A DNA stretch of 64,000 bases, taken from Pseudomonas nabeulensis. Lineage in GTDB: Bacteria; Pseudomonadota; Gammaproteobacteria; Pseudomonadales; Pseudomonadaceae. The notes under the pieces are model-generated. The model was not told the origin of the DNA. It did not search any database and worked only from the letters and a program-made list of their open reading frames with translations. Every line of letters starts with the position of its first letter. Positions within the stretch are counted from its first letter, which is position 1. The stretch lies in assembly GCF_004682045.1 (NCBI RefSeq), contig NZ_QUZT01000018.1:37773-101772 (forward strand), written 5' to 3'. Made by a program: the position numbers and the translations under genes. Shown piece by piece: positions 25,210-33,733 of this stretch.

Positions 25210-26625
25210 GAACGGTCCCAGATAGTGCCCATACCCCTGCTGTAGACGCGCCACCTGCTCGGGATCACGCAACTGTGCCAGCGCATAGCTGCGCACACAG
25301 TTGAGCAGGCGATAGCGTGCAGTGCCCGGGCCCGGCTCGATGCTCAGCAGGGAGGTGCCGACCAAACGCCCCAGCAGGTAGGCCAGGTCGGCATGTTCCA
25401 GTTCCGTACCGGCCACCAGTTCGCTCAAGGTGGGCAGGGTCACGGCCATCTTGAACAGGCCCAATTGCAGGAACAGCCAGCGCTCCGGCAGGCTCAGGCG
25501 TTCGAAGGTCCAGTCCAGCGCCGCCGTCAGCGACTGGTGGCGCTCCACCGCCGTGCGTCGGCCACGGGTCAGCACCTGCAAGCCCCGGCGCAATTGCATC
25601 TGCAAGCCGCGCACACCCAGCGCATCGACTTGGGCGGCCGCCAGCTCCAGGGCCAAGGGAATACCGTCGAGACGGCGGCAGATATCCCACAGGGGGGCCA
25701 GGTCCTGCTGACGCAATACAAACCCCTGTTGCCCGGCACAGGCACGCGCGACAAACAGTTGCACCGCCGGATACGCCATCGTCTGCTCGACACTGCCTAC
25801 CGCCGACGGTGCGGGCACCGTCAAGCGAGGCACGCGCTGCACCCATTCGCCAGCGACCTGCAACGGCTCACGGCTGCTCACCAGCACACTGACATGCGGC
25901 GCTTGATCGCCCAATACCCGCAGCAGATGTCGACAGGCACTCAGCAGAAGATCGGCGCCGTCGAGCACCAGCAATAACTGGCGAGAAGACAATTGGCGGG
26001 CCAACTCGGTGGCGCTGGCACAGGGTTCAAGATGCAGCGCCGCCGCCAGGTGGCGCAACATGGCCATCGGCGCCTGCACCGTCGCCAGGTCCACCCACCA
26101 CACGCCATCGCGGTATCGCGACAACACGCGCTCGGCCAGCACCAGGGCCAGGGTGCTCTTGCCCACGCCGGCGCAACCGGTGAGCGTCATCAGGCGTTGC
26201 CCGGAGAGGCGTCGAACCAGCACGCCCAACAGCTCATCGCAACCCATCACCGGGCTGAGCCGTGCCGCCAGGTTATGCCGGGGAGCCGCGTACTGGATCA
26301 CCCCCTGAACGGGCGCGGCAAAGCAGTAGCCGCGCTGGGGGTCGTTGAGGATGAAGCGGGGCCCGTCGAGGGCGCGGCGCAACGCGGCGATATGCACCCG
26401 CAGGTTGTTTTCTTCCACCACGCTATTGGGCCAGACCCGCTCGATCAACGTGGCCTTGCTGATAAATTGCCCCGGTGCCTCAAGCAACACGGCGAGGATG
26501 TCCAGCGCACGCCCGCCCAGCGGCACCGGCCAACCGGCCTTGCTGACCAGTCGCTGTTGCCGGTGAAAGACATAGGCACCGAAACGCAACGTGCCATCAG
26601 CGTCCATCGCCTGGGGGTTGTTCAT
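25156..26625 (-). CDS. winged-helix regulator with AAA ATPase, lacking the helical repeat tail
   Basis: 489 residues, paralogous to the convergent 920-residue protein but ending where the other starts its long helical tail. Winged helix about 10-100 (GGRALDILAVLLEAPGQFIS, NLRVHIAALRRALDG), Walker A GCAGVGKST (near 150), Walker B-like LLLVLDGADLLL, and the DGIPLALELAAAQVDALG motif shared by the family. The Walker B reads LDGADL where the paralogue has IDNCEHL, so catalytic activity may differ. Ends inside the paralogue's coding region (54-base overlap). Without the repeat domain it may lack ligand sensing or be a remnant of a longer gene. Confidence 0.8.
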   Translation of the reverse strand: MNNPQAMDADGTLRFGAYVFHRQQRLVSKAGWPVPLGGRALDILAVLLEAPGQFISKATLIERVWPNSVVEENNLRVHIAALRRALDGPRFILNDPQRGYCFAAPVQGVIQYAAPRHNLAARLSPVMGCDELLGVLVRRLSGQRLMTLTGCAGVGKSTLALVLAERVLSRYRDGVWWVDLATVQAPMAMLRHLAAALHLEPCASATELARQLSSRQLLLVLDGADLLLSACRHLLRVLGDQAPHVSVLVSSREPLQVAGEWVQRVPRLTVPAPSAVGSVEQTMAYPAVQLFVARACAGQQGFVLRQQDLAPLWDICRRLDGIPLALELAAAQVDALGVRGLQMQLRRGLQVLTRGRRTAVERHQSLTAALDWTFERLSLPERWLFLQLGLFKMAVTLPTLSELVAGTELEHADLAYLLGRLVGTSLLSIEPGPGTARYRLLNCVRSYALAQLRDPEQVARLQQGYGHYLGPFSGRPFVLQLVEQAAYAD

Positions 26626-26774
26626 GTGTGTAATAGCGCTGAAACACCCGGCCTTGGGCGTTTGCGCATCCTTTTCCGTGGGCTTGGGGCTATCTTGCCA
26701 GCTAGCGATGACAGGACAATGCTGGCACGGGGAGCGACACGGACAATCGGGTGTCCGAGACGGACATTATGTCG

Positions 26775-27740
26775 TTAACTGAACTGCTGTCGGTATTGGG
26801 TGGGGTTGAGGCCGAGTTTTTCACTGAACAGAAATCGCATGTAGCGCACGCTGCCGAAGCCTGCGTGGAACGCCACGGTCTTGAGCGGCAGGTCGGTGGT
26901 TTCCAGCAAATGCCGGGCACGGTCAATGCGTGCGCCTTGCAGAAAGGCCATGGGGGTCATCTGCACATCCTTGGCAAACAACCGGGCAAAATGGCGCGGG
27001 CTCATCCCGGCCAATTCGGCCATGGATTCGATGGTGAACGGTTGGTCCAGGTGGGCCAGCACATGGTTTTGCACGCGGGTGATGGCGGTTTCCTGAGTGG
27101 CCACCGCTGCCGTCATCGGGCTGAACTGGGCCTGCCCGCCCTGGCGCTTCATCACCACCAGCAGCACCTTGGCCACTTCCACCGCGACGTGCTTGCCATG
27201 GTCCTGGGCAACAATCGACAGCGCCAGGTCGATACCGGCGGTCACCCCGCCCGAGGTAATCAGCCGCCCATCCTGCAGATAGATTCGATCAGTCTCGACC
27301 ATCGCCTTGGGGAACGCCTTGATCAGCCGCTCGGTGTAGTGCCAGTGGGTGGTCACGCGATGGTCATCCAGCAGCCCGGCATGCCCGAGCACAAAGGCGC
27401 CGGTGCAGATTGAACCGAAGCGCCGCGCACGGGGGGCGGCGGTTTTGAGCCAAGGCAGCAGTGCCGGATGGCATTCGTTGTAGGCGCCTGGGCCGCCGGG
27501 CACGAGTAATAAGTCATAGGCACCCTGGGCCTGATCCAGCAACAGGTCGGTATGCACCACGACGCCATTGGAAGCGCGCAAGGGCCCGGGCTCGGTGCCA
27601 ATGGTAAGGATCTGATAATGCGCCGCCGCCGGCAGATAACGGTTGGCAATGGAAAACACTTCAAGCGGCCCGGCCATGTCGAGCAGCAGGAAGTCCGGAA
27701 ACAGCGCCATGGCCACGGTTTTCATAGGGTGAACGTCCAT
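26775..27740 (-). CDS. GlxA-type regulator: DJ-1/PfpI domain plus AraC HTH
   Basis: 321 residues. Residues 8-170 form a DJ-1/PfpI-like domain with the nucleophile-elbow region GSICTGAFVLGHAGLL; residues about 215-318 form an AraC double HTH (TIESMAELAGMSPRHFARLF; LKTVAFHAGFGSVRYMRFLF). Such GlxA-like regulators sense metabolites through the amidotransferase-like fold. Two starts, 27740 and 27725, are possible; neither has a strong Shine-Dalgarno. Divergent from the pirin gene across 174 bases, which may be its target. Confidence 0.88.
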   Translation of the reverse strand: MDVHPMKTVAMALFPDFLLLDMAGPLEVFSIANRYLPAAAHYQILTIGTEPGPLRASNGVVVHTDLLLDQAQGAYDLLLVPGGPGAYNECHPALLPWLKTAAPRARRFGSICTGAFVLGHAGLLDDHRVTTHWHYTERLIKAFPKAMVETDRIYLQDGRLITSGGVTAGIDLALSIVAQDHGKHVAVEVAKVLLVVMKRQGGQAQFSPMTAAVATQETAITRVQNHVLAHLDQPFTIESMAELAGMSPRHFARLFAKDVQMTPMAFLQGARIDRARHLLETTDLPLKTVAFHAGFGSVRYMRFLFSEKLGLNPTQYRQQFS

Positions 27741-27914
27741 CGAGTAAAAAGAGGCGGGTGGAAAACGCGCATTATGGCACGCCTTTAACTGTCAATCACA
27801 CAGAGACAGTTATTCAGATTTCAGCTTCTTAATGAATATTTGGATAACCATTAATCTTCTTCTCAACGCAGGAGCCCTGCATACCGCAGCCCGCTCCCAC
27901 TTGAGGACAAGACC

Positions 27915-28637
27915 ATGCTGACCCTTCGCAAAGCTTCCGAACGCGGCGCCGCCAATCACGGTTGGTTGAAGTCGTTCCACACCTTCTCGTTCGCCAACTA
28001 CTGGAACCCGAAAGAGCAGGGTTTTTCCGACCTGCTGGTGATCAACGATGACCGGGTTGCCGCCGGCAAAGGCTTCGGCCAGCACCCGCACCGCGACATG
28101 GAGATTTTCTCGTATGTGCTCGAAGGCGCCCTGGAACACAAGGACACCCTGGGCACCGGTTCGGTGATCCGCCCTGGCGATGTGCAACTGATGAGCGCCG
28201 GCAGCGGCGTGGCCCACAGCGAGTTCAACCACAGCCAGACCCGTGGCGTGCACTTCCTGCAAATCTGGATCGTGCCTGCCGTGTCCGGTGCCGAACCACG
28301 CTATCAGCAAGAGCATTTCAGCGAAGCGCAAAAACGTGGACGCCTGCAATTGATCATCTCGCCGGAAGGCTCCGACGGCTCCCTGACCGTGCGCCAGGAT
28401 GCGCGGGTGTATGCGGGGCTGTTCAACGGTGATGAAAGCGCAACCCTCGACCTGGCGCCGGACCGTCACGTGTACATCCACGTGGCCCGGGGCAGCGTTG
28501 AAGTCAACGGCCAGCGCTTGCAGGAAGGCGATGGTGCCCGAGTGCGTGATGAGCGCCAGATCCGCCTGGGCCAGGGTGAAGACGCCGAAGTACTGGTGTT
28601 CGACCTGCGCCCCAACGAACTGCCGCAGATGCCATGA
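27915..28637 (+). CDS. pirin family protein
   Basis: 240-residue bicupin. The metal-binding residues of pirins are in place: His57 and His59 (GQHPHRDME), His101 and Glu103 (GVAHSEFNH). Bacterial pirins bind Fe and include quercetin dioxygenase-like enzymes and stress-related regulators; a specific role cannot be read here. Divergent from a GlxA-type regulator. A GATAGCCCG hairpin follows (28647-28672). Confidence 0.9.
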   Translation: MLTLRKASERGAANHGWLKSFHTFSFANYWNPKEQGFSDLLVINDDRVAAGKGFGQHPHRDMEIFSYVLEGALEHKDTLGTGSVIRPGDVQLMSAGSGVAHSEFNHSQTRGVHFLQIWIVPAVSGAEPRYQQEHFSEAQKRGRLQLIISPEGSDGSLTVRQDARVYAGLFNGDESATLDLAPDRHVYIHVARGSVEVNGQRLQEGDGARVRDERQIRLGQGEDAEVLVFDLRPNELPQMP

Positions 28638-28646
28638 CCAAGGCTG

Positions 28647-28672
28647 CGATAGCCCGCAATAACGGGCTATCG
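28647..28672. terminator. hairpin after the pirin gene
   Basis: CGATAGCCCG (28647-28656) and CGGGCTATCG (28663-28672) form a 10-bp stem with loop CAATAA, ten bases after the pirin stop. No T-run follows, so termination is possible but not clear. Confidence 0.55.
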
Positions 28673-28782
28673 CTGGCGTCGATAGTCACCATCAGCCCAA
28701 TGAAGTTCTCTTAAAAAATGCAACGCGTAACATCAAACCCATACCCAGCAGCACTTAACTAAAACACTTGGAGCACACCCTC

Positions 28783-29169
28783 ATGAAACGCCAAATCTTG
28801 CTTAGCCTCGCTTTCTCGGTACTGGCTGCAAACGCTTTTGCCCACCCGGTTGTCGCTGAAGGCGGCGCGGATCGCCTGATGGAAAGTCGCGTTGCCGAGG
28901 GTGGTTCTGACCGCCTGCTGGAACGTCGTGTAGCTGAAGGTGGGTCTGATCGTCTGCTGGAACGTCGTGTGGCCGAAGGGGGTTCTGATCGCCTGCTGGA
29001 ACGTCGTGTGGCCGAAGGGGGTTCTGATCGTCTGCTCGAACGTCGTGTAGCCGAAGGCGGTGCGGATCGTCTGCAAGAGCGTGGCCTGGCCGAAGGCGGT
29101 GCGGATCGTCTGCAAGAGCGTGGCCTGGCTGAAGGTGGTGCGGACCGCTTGCTGAGCACTCACGTATAA
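28783..29169 (+). CDS. secreted protein of eight 13-residue tandem repeats
   Basis: 128 residues. A signal peptide (MKRQILLSLAFSVLAANAFA) is followed by eight near-identical 13-residue units of the form VAEGGSDRLLERR; early units end in SR or RR, late ones read LAEGGADRLQERG. The 39-bp DNA repeats are also nearly identical. ATG 28783 is preceded by GGAG (28770-28773) at good spacing. Proteins with AEGG(S/A)DRL repeats occur in pseudomonads and, as I recall, are sometimes labelled 'phage infection protein', but I know of no proven function. High charge and repeat structure suggest an unfolded or extended periplasmic/secreted protein. A strong terminator follows. Confidence 0.85.
   Translation: MKRQILLSLAFSVLAANAFAHPVVAEGGADRLMESRVAEGGSDRLLERRVAEGGSDRLLERRVAEGGSDRLLERRVAEGGSDRLLERRVAEGGADRLQERGLAEGGADRLQERGLAEGGADRLLSTHV
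28900..29155. repeat. 39-bp tandem repeats within the repeat-protein gene
   Basis: About seven consecutive 39-base units encoding the 13-residue repeat; the central four are almost identical at DNA level (for example GTGGCCGAAGGGGGTTCTGA). Such identity favours slippage and copy-number change between strains. Confidence 0.85.
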
Positions 29170-29194
29170 CCCCGCAGCGCTTGCGGGACACCCC

Positions 29195-29223
29195 AAACCG
29201 GCCTGATCAGCCGGTTTTTTTTT
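29195..29223 (+). terminator. rho-independent terminator of the repeat-protein gene
   Basis: AAACCGGC (29195-29202), loop CTGATCA, GCCGGTTT (29210-29217) followed by a run of T to 29223. Textbook form. It lies between convergent genes and could act for the plus-strand gene only, as the T-run is on that side. Confidence 0.9.
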
Positions 29224-29232
29224 CGCCTGTAA

Positions 29233-30582
29233 TCAACCCAGCGCGGCTTTCCTGACATTGGCCTCGGCGTCGTCTCGGCCGATATAGAGAAAACCCTTGC
29301 CCTCCTGAACCTTCAACACCACCTTCATGCCAACCAGTCGTTCCAGGTCATTGCGGGCAGTATTCTCGGTAATGTCATAGTCATGGGTGAGCTCCTTGGC
29401 CGTGAAGATACGCCCAGGATGCTGGAGCACTTTCTTTAAAAAATGCGCTTGCCGATAGTTCAGCCCAACCTTCAATTGCAGGGTTTCCACCCAGGTCATC
29501 AGCTCTAACGCTTCAACGCGTTTACCTTCGAAATAGTGCATGAATTGCTTGATTGCGCGTTCCACCACCCGCAGTTGGTAAATCACGAAATAAGTCAGAT
29601 CAAACCCATCGGTTTCGCAATACACATAGGAGCGGCCATATTGCATGGGCGCTTCCTTGAGCAGTGTACTGATGGAGATGTACTCGAATGGCCAATACCC
29701 GCTTTTGAGCATGAACCAGTAGAACAGACAGCGTGCAGTGCGCCCGTTGCCGTCCCTGAAGGGGTGCTCATAGCCAATCATGAAATGCAGGATGATGGCC
29801 TTGACCACTGGATGAATGAACGCCCTGCCCTCCTGCCCGTCGTGCCGCTCATTGGCAAACTGGCACAACGCCTCAAGCCGGGCCGTCAGCAGTGATGCCT
29901 TGGGCGGTTGATGGACAACATCATCACTTGGCCCGCCGACAAAAATATCATCCGTCTCCCGGATGTGCCCCGGATGCGCCTCGGCCTCATCGACACCGGC
30001 GGTCGCAATGCTCTGGAGCTCGCAGATCAACGCGACAGACAGCCGCTCGTCCTTGTTGAACTTGGCATGCTTCATCAGTTGATAGTTGTTGAGGATCATC
30101 CGCTCGTCATCGTTCTGCGGTGCGCGCTCCTTGGCCAACATGTCCTTGGCGATTTTGCGAGTCGTGGCGGCGCCTTCCAGTTGGGCGCTGGAGATGGCCT
30201 CTTCCATCATTAATGAATCGACCAGGTACTTGGCGTTGTCCCGATAGTGGGGCGAGGACGCCGCCGCTCCGCCCAGCCGCGAGGTCATCGACTCCACGGC
30301 ATGGATCACGGCATCACAGAAATCGGTGGTGTGCAGGAGAAATGGGCTGCCACACTCGCTGCGCAGTTCGAGGGATTTGCTGGCACAGGCACGGGACAAC
30401 TTGATCGCAGCCCACGCAGCCTCTTTGTTGAAACCCTGGGCGGGATACCGGCGAAACTCGTCCCAATGCAGGTACCGACCGTTGTCATCTACCGCCTTGA
30501 ACAGACGTGCCAGCTCGAAGACTTCCATGCCGTACTGCTTGAGCAACACAGTGAAGTCGGTTGGCTTCTGGACTTTGGCCAT
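29233..30582 (-). CDS. Fic family protein
   Basis: 449 residues with the Fic motif HPFRDGNGRTAR (catalytic His273), which transfers AMP or another phosphate-linked moiety onto target proteins. An N-terminal inhibitory motif (S/T)xxxE(G/N) is present as Ser132-Glu136-Gly137 (SAQLEG), so this is a class II, self-inhibited Fic protein. The C-terminal part (about 385-445: FTAKELTHDYDITENTARNDLERLVGM) looks like a winged HTH, as in many bacterial Fic proteins of this size. No antitoxin gene is adjacent, in keeping with built-in inhibition. Target unknown. Confidence 0.9.
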   Translation of the reverse strand: MAKVQKPTDFTVLLKQYGMEVFELARLFKAVDDNGRYLHWDEFRRYPAQGFNKEAAWAAIKLSRACASKSLELRSECGSPFLLHTTDFCDAVIHAVESMTSRLGGAAASSPHYRDNAKYLVDSLMMEEAISSAQLEGAATTRKIAKDMLAKERAPQNDDERMILNNYQLMKHAKFNKDERLSVALICELQSIATAGVDEAEAHPGHIRETDDIFVGGPSDDVVHQPPKASLLTARLEALCQFANERHDGQEGRAFIHPVVKAIILHFMIGYEHPFRDGNGRTARCLFYWFMLKSGYWPFEYISISTLLKEAPMQYGRSYVYCETDGFDLTYFVIYQLRVVERAIKQFMHYFEGKRVEALELMTWVETLQLKVGLNYRQAHFLKKVLQHPGRIFTAKELTHDYDITENTARNDLERLVGMKVVLKVQEGKGFLYIGRDDAEANVRKAALG

Positions 30583-30652
30583 CGCTGAAACTCAATTTAT
30601 GAAAATTGAGTTGATCGTTGCGCGCGGCGCTTACAGTGTCAAGCCTGCTTGA

Positions 30653-31411
30653 TCAGCCATGGGCAACCCGCTTGAAACTGACCGCCGCCGGTCGCGCCGC
30701 CGGCGTGTCCACTTCCACCCCCAGCAGGTGCAGCAAGCGCGCACGAATCGCCTGGAAACCGGCCTGGCCAGTGTCCCGCGCACGCGGCAGATCAATGTGC
30801 AGTTGCTCGGCGATCTTGCCGTCGGCCAGCACGATCACGCGGTCGGCCAACAGGATCGCTTCGTCAACATCATGGGTCACCAGCAATACTGCCGGGGTGT
30901 GCTTGCGCCACAGGTCGATGATCAGGCGGTGCATCTTGATGCGGGTCAGGGCGTCCAGCGCCGCGAAGGGTTCGTCGAGCAGCAACAACTTGGGCTCACG
31001 CACCAGGCCACGGGCCAGGGCCACACGTTGAGCTTCACCGCCGGACAATGTGGCCGGGTAGGCTTCCAGGCGATGGGCCAGGCCGACTTCGGTCAAGGCC
31101 TGCACCGCACGCGCCCTGGCATCGGGAATGCGCAAGCCGAGGATGACGTTTTTCCAGGCGCGTTTCCACGGCATCAGCCGTGGTTCCTGAAACACCGCCG
31201 CGCGAGCCTTGGGCACCCGCAGTTGGCCGCTGTCGATACTGTCCAGCCCCGCCAGGCTGCGCAGCAAAGTGGTCTTGCCGGAACCACTGGCGCCAAGCAG
31301 CGCGACGAACTCGCCGGGCGCAATATCCAAGTCGAGGCCATCAATGACCCGTTGCTGGCCAAACTGACGGACCACATTGCGCAGTTGCACGGGAGCTTCA
31401 ATTGCAGACAT
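30653..31411 (-). CDS. sulfonate-type ABC transporter ATP-binding protein
   Basis: 252-residue ABC ATPase of the SsuB/TauB group. Walker A GASGSGKT (about 36-43), signature LSGGEAQRVALARGL, Walker B LLLLDEPFAALD. It follows the permease gene with one base between stop and start region. The usual partner binding protein is not adjacent; the SsuA-like protein at 43877-44851 in the same gene region is the likely partner, though that is inference. Confidence 0.87.
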   Translation of the reverse strand: MSAIEAPVQLRNVVRQFGQQRVIDGLDLDIAPGEFVALLGASGSGKTTLLRSLAGLDSIDSGQLRVPKARAAVFQEPRLMPWKRAWKNVILGLRIPDARARAVQALTEVGLAHRLEAYPATLSGGEAQRVALARGLVREPKLLLLDEPFAALDALTRIKMHRLIIDLWRKHTPAVLLVTHDVDEAILLADRVIVLADGKIAEQLHIDLPRARDTGQAGFQAIRARLLHLLGVEVDTPAARPAAVSFKRVAHG

Positions 31412-31412
31412 A

Positions 31413-32234
31413 TCAGTTCCTCACAAAGGATGGGCGCCAGGCCAGAGCGAAGCGTTCGAGGGTGCGGATCAGGCCGTCGATCAACAGGCCGAGCACGCTG
31501 TAGATCAGCAGACAGATGACGATCACATCGGTGCGCATGAAGTCCCGCGCATCACTGGCCAAAAAGCCGATGCCGGCGGTGGTGTTGATCTGCTCGACAA
31601 ACACCAGGGCCAGCCAGGAAATGCCCAGGGCATACCGCAGGCCGACAAAAAACGAGGGCAGCGAGCCTGGCAGGATCACGTGCCAGATCAGCTCGCGACG
31701 GTTGAGACCCAACGTGTTGGCAGCCTCGATCAATTTGGGGTCGATATTGCGGATGCCGGCAAACAGGTTGAGGTACACCGGAAAGGTCGTGCCGACCACA
31801 ATCAGCGCGATCTTGGTGAACTCACCAATGCCGAACCACAGGATAAACAGCGGCACCAGCGCCAGGGACGGGATGGTGCGCACCATCTGCATCGGCGAAT
31901 CAAGGATCACCTCGCCGCGCCTGGACAGACCGCTGATCAATGCCGCCACCACGCCGATGCTCACGCCAATACCCAGGCCGAACAACGCGCGTTGCAGGGA
32001 CACCAGCAAGTGCTTGCCCAACTCTCCGGATACGATCATCGCCCACAGCGTGCCGCCGATCTGCGACGGCGCCGCGATGACCCGCGCCGGAATCCAGCCC
32101 AACTGCGAAGCCACTTCCCACAGCAGCAACAACACCAGTGGGCTGACCAGCCGCAACACCGCGTCCGGGGTGCGCCAGGCACGCGCCGCGCGGGGCTTGG
32201 CGGCGACCTTGTTGATGGAGAGCGTCTCGGTCAT
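31413..32234 (-). CDS. sulfonate-type ABC transporter permease
   Basis: 273-residue permease of the SsuC/TauC group with about six helices; the cytoplasmic EAA loop reads EAANTLGLNRRELIWHVILPG, matching the family pattern EAA---G. Paired with the ATPase gene next to it and divergent from an SsuD-like monooxygenase across a 267-base AT-rich region with several motifs. Imports an organosulfur compound, judged from family and neighbours; exact substrate unknown. Confidence 0.87.
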   Translation of the reverse strand: MTETLSINKVAAKPRAARAWRTPDAVLRLVSPLVLLLLWEVASQLGWIPARVIAAPSQIGGTLWAMIVSGELGKHLLVSLQRALFGLGIGVSIGVVAALISGLSRRGEVILDSPMQMVRTIPSLALVPLFILWFGIGEFTKIALIVVGTTFPVYLNLFAGIRNIDPKLIEAANTLGLNRRELIWHVILPGSLPSFFVGLRYALGISWLALVFVEQINTTAGIGFLASDARDFMRTDVIVICLLIYSVLGLLIDGLIRTLERFALAWRPSFVRN

Positions 32235-32301
32235 CGGGTGGCTTCCTTATAAAGAGTCGATCACATGCTAATCGCATAAAAAACCGCCGTGAAAGTCTTT
32301 C

Positions 32302-32311
32302 TGGGAATAAC
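32302..32311. promoter_or_regulatory. TGGGAATAAC motif in the divergent sulfonate promoter region
   Basis: The 10-mer TGGGAATAAC lies 67 bases upstream of the permease start (read in reverse) and recurs at 43791-43800, 76 bases upstream of the SsuA-like gene; the preceding bases are also similar (GTCTTTC versus GTTCTTA). Candidate regulator site for sulfur genes. Confidence 0.4.
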
Positions 32312-32382
32312 CTAATGCACACAAAATGCAAATTACTGATACATATACCAATCAATGATTCTACTTTTTAATAATTAGGTTA
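32308..32382. promoter_or_regulatory. TAACCTAAT inverted pair, candidate LysR-type site
   Basis: TAACCTAAT (32308-32316) and its inverse ATTAGGTTA (32374-32382) bracket the centre of the divergent region. The right copy read on the minus strand is TAACCTAATTATTA, one base away from TAAGCTAATTATTA at 34610 and two from TAAGCTAATCATTA at 35790. Confidence 0.45.
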
Positions 32383-32437
32383 GAACCAATCGGCATTTTA
32401 CAGGCCCGCCCCCTGCCCCTACTTTGGACGCGAATAA

Positions 32438-32460
32438 CCGACCCCCTGCCCGGTGGAGGT
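32438..32460 (+). promoter_or_regulatory. conserved leader element upstream of the SsuD-like gene
   Basis: CCGACCCCCTGCCCGG followed by TGGAGGT, 41-42 bases before the start codon and distinct from the true ribosome site AAGGA at 32491. Closely similar elements precede the TauD-like gene (38107) and the SsuA-like gene (43814). A weaker match than those two. Confidence 0.4.
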
Positions 32461-32501
32461 AGCGATCACGCAGCGTCTCAAGTACAGGAAAAGGACAGAC
32501 C

Positions 32502-33584
32502 ATGAGCATTGAATTCATCGGCTACATTGGTGGCCATCACGCCTCTGAGATCCACCCCCGCAGCGGCCCGACCCTGCAACCGGACTACGTGGAAACCGTG
32601 GCCCGCGCCCACGAAGAAGCCGGTTTCGACCGCGCCCTGGTGGCCTTTCACTCCAACAGCCCGGACAGCACGCTGATCGCCTCCCATGCGGCCAGCGTGA
32701 CCAAAAAGCTGCAATTTCTCATCGCTCACCGCCCCGGTTTCGCCCAACCCACGTTGGCAGCGCGCCAGTTCACCACTCTGGATGTGTTCAACGGCGGGCG
32801 CACTGCCGTGCATATCATCACCGGCGGTGACGACCGTGAATTGCGCGCCGACGGCAGCCATATCGGCAAGGATGAACGCTACGCGCGCACCGACGAATAC
32901 CTGAGCGTGGTGCGCCAGGAATGGACCAGCGAACAGCCGTTCGATTTTGAAGGCACCTACTACCAGGTCGAAGGCGCACACTCCACGGTGAAATCGCCGC
33001 AGCAACCGCATATCCCGCTGTACTTTGGCGGCTCCTCTCCTGCCGCTATCGCCGTCGCCGGCAAGCACGCCGATGTCTACGCGCTGTGGGGCGAGACCTA
33101 CGAGCAAGTGCGCGAGATCGTGACCCAGGTACGCGCCGAAGCGGCCAAGCACGGGCGTACGATTCGTTTTAGCCTGTCACTGCGGCCGATCCTCGCCGAG
33201 ACTGAAGAGTTGGCATGGGCACGGGCCGACAGCATCTTGCAGCAGGCGACCGCGCTGGCCGAGAAGAATGGCTTTGTACGGCGTGAACCACCGAATGAAG
33301 GCTCGCGCCGGTTGTTGGCGGCGGCGGCGCAGGGGTCGCGGTTGGACAAGCGCTTGTGGACCGGGATTGCCGGATTGCTCGGTGCCCAAGGCAACTCCAC
33401 CTCGCTGGTGGGCACCGCTGAGCAAGTGGCTGAGGCGTTGCTGGATTACTACGATTTGGGCATCACCACGTTCCTGATTCGTGGCTTTGATCCGCTGAAC
33501 GATGCGATTGATTACGGCAAGCGCTTGATCCCGCTCACCCGCCAGCTCATTGCTGAACGCGAACAGTCCAAACAAGTCGCTTAA
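32502..33584 (+). CDS. SsuD-like FMNH2-dependent monooxygenase
   Basis: 360 residues of the LLM flavin class, SsuD branch. Family stretches: ARQFTTLDVFNGGRTAVHIITGG (about 87-109), DERYARTDEYL, PLYFGGSSPAAIAVAGKHAD and DLGITTFLIRGF near the end. SsuD releases sulfite from alkanesulfonates using O2 and FMNH2 supplied by a reductase; no SsuE reductase is in this window. Divergent from the ABC transporter genes, consistent with desulfonation of an imported compound. Substrate could be a sulfonate or another organosulfur compound. Confidence 0.87.
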   Translation: MSIEFIGYIGGHHASEIHPRSGPTLQPDYVETVARAHEEAGFDRALVAFHSNSPDSTLIASHAASVTKKLQFLIAHRPGFAQPTLAARQFTTLDVFNGGRTAVHIITGGDDRELRADGSHIGKDERYARTDEYLSVVRQEWTSEQPFDFEGTYYQVEGAHSTVKSPQQPHIPLYFGGSSPAAIAVAGKHADVYALWGETYEQVREIVTQVRAEAAKHGRTIRFSLSLRPILAETEELAWARADSILQQATALAEKNGFVRREPPNEGSRRLLAAAAQGSRLDKRLWTGIAGLLGAQGNSTSLVGTAEQVAEALLDYYDLGITTFLIRGFDPLNDAIDYGKRLIPLTRQLIAEREQSKQVA

Positions 33585-33605
33585 TCAGGCACAACACAAA
33601 ACCCA

Positions 33606-33709
33606 TGTGGGAGGGGCGGTGCGACGATTCGACTTGCCCCCGATAGCAGTGTGTCAGTCTCAGTTGATTTGACTGACCCACCGCCATCGGGGGCAAGCCC
33701 CCTCCCACA
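33606..33709. repeat. REPIN, hybrid type
   Basis: Right arm is the standard GGGGCAAGCCCCCTCCCACA; the left arm is the variant TGTGGGAGGGGCGGTGCGAC followed by GATTCGACTTGCCCCC. Lies between the convergent monooxygenase and aldolase-family genes. Mirror of the hybrids at 8705 and 49163. Confidence 0.85.
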
Positions 33710-33733
33710 TTTTGATCTCCACAGAATTTCAGA

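Noticed and set aside
29233..30582. Fic protein as half of a toxin-antitoxin pair
   Set aside because: No small antitoxin gene adjoins it and the inhibitory SAQLEG motif is within the same protein.
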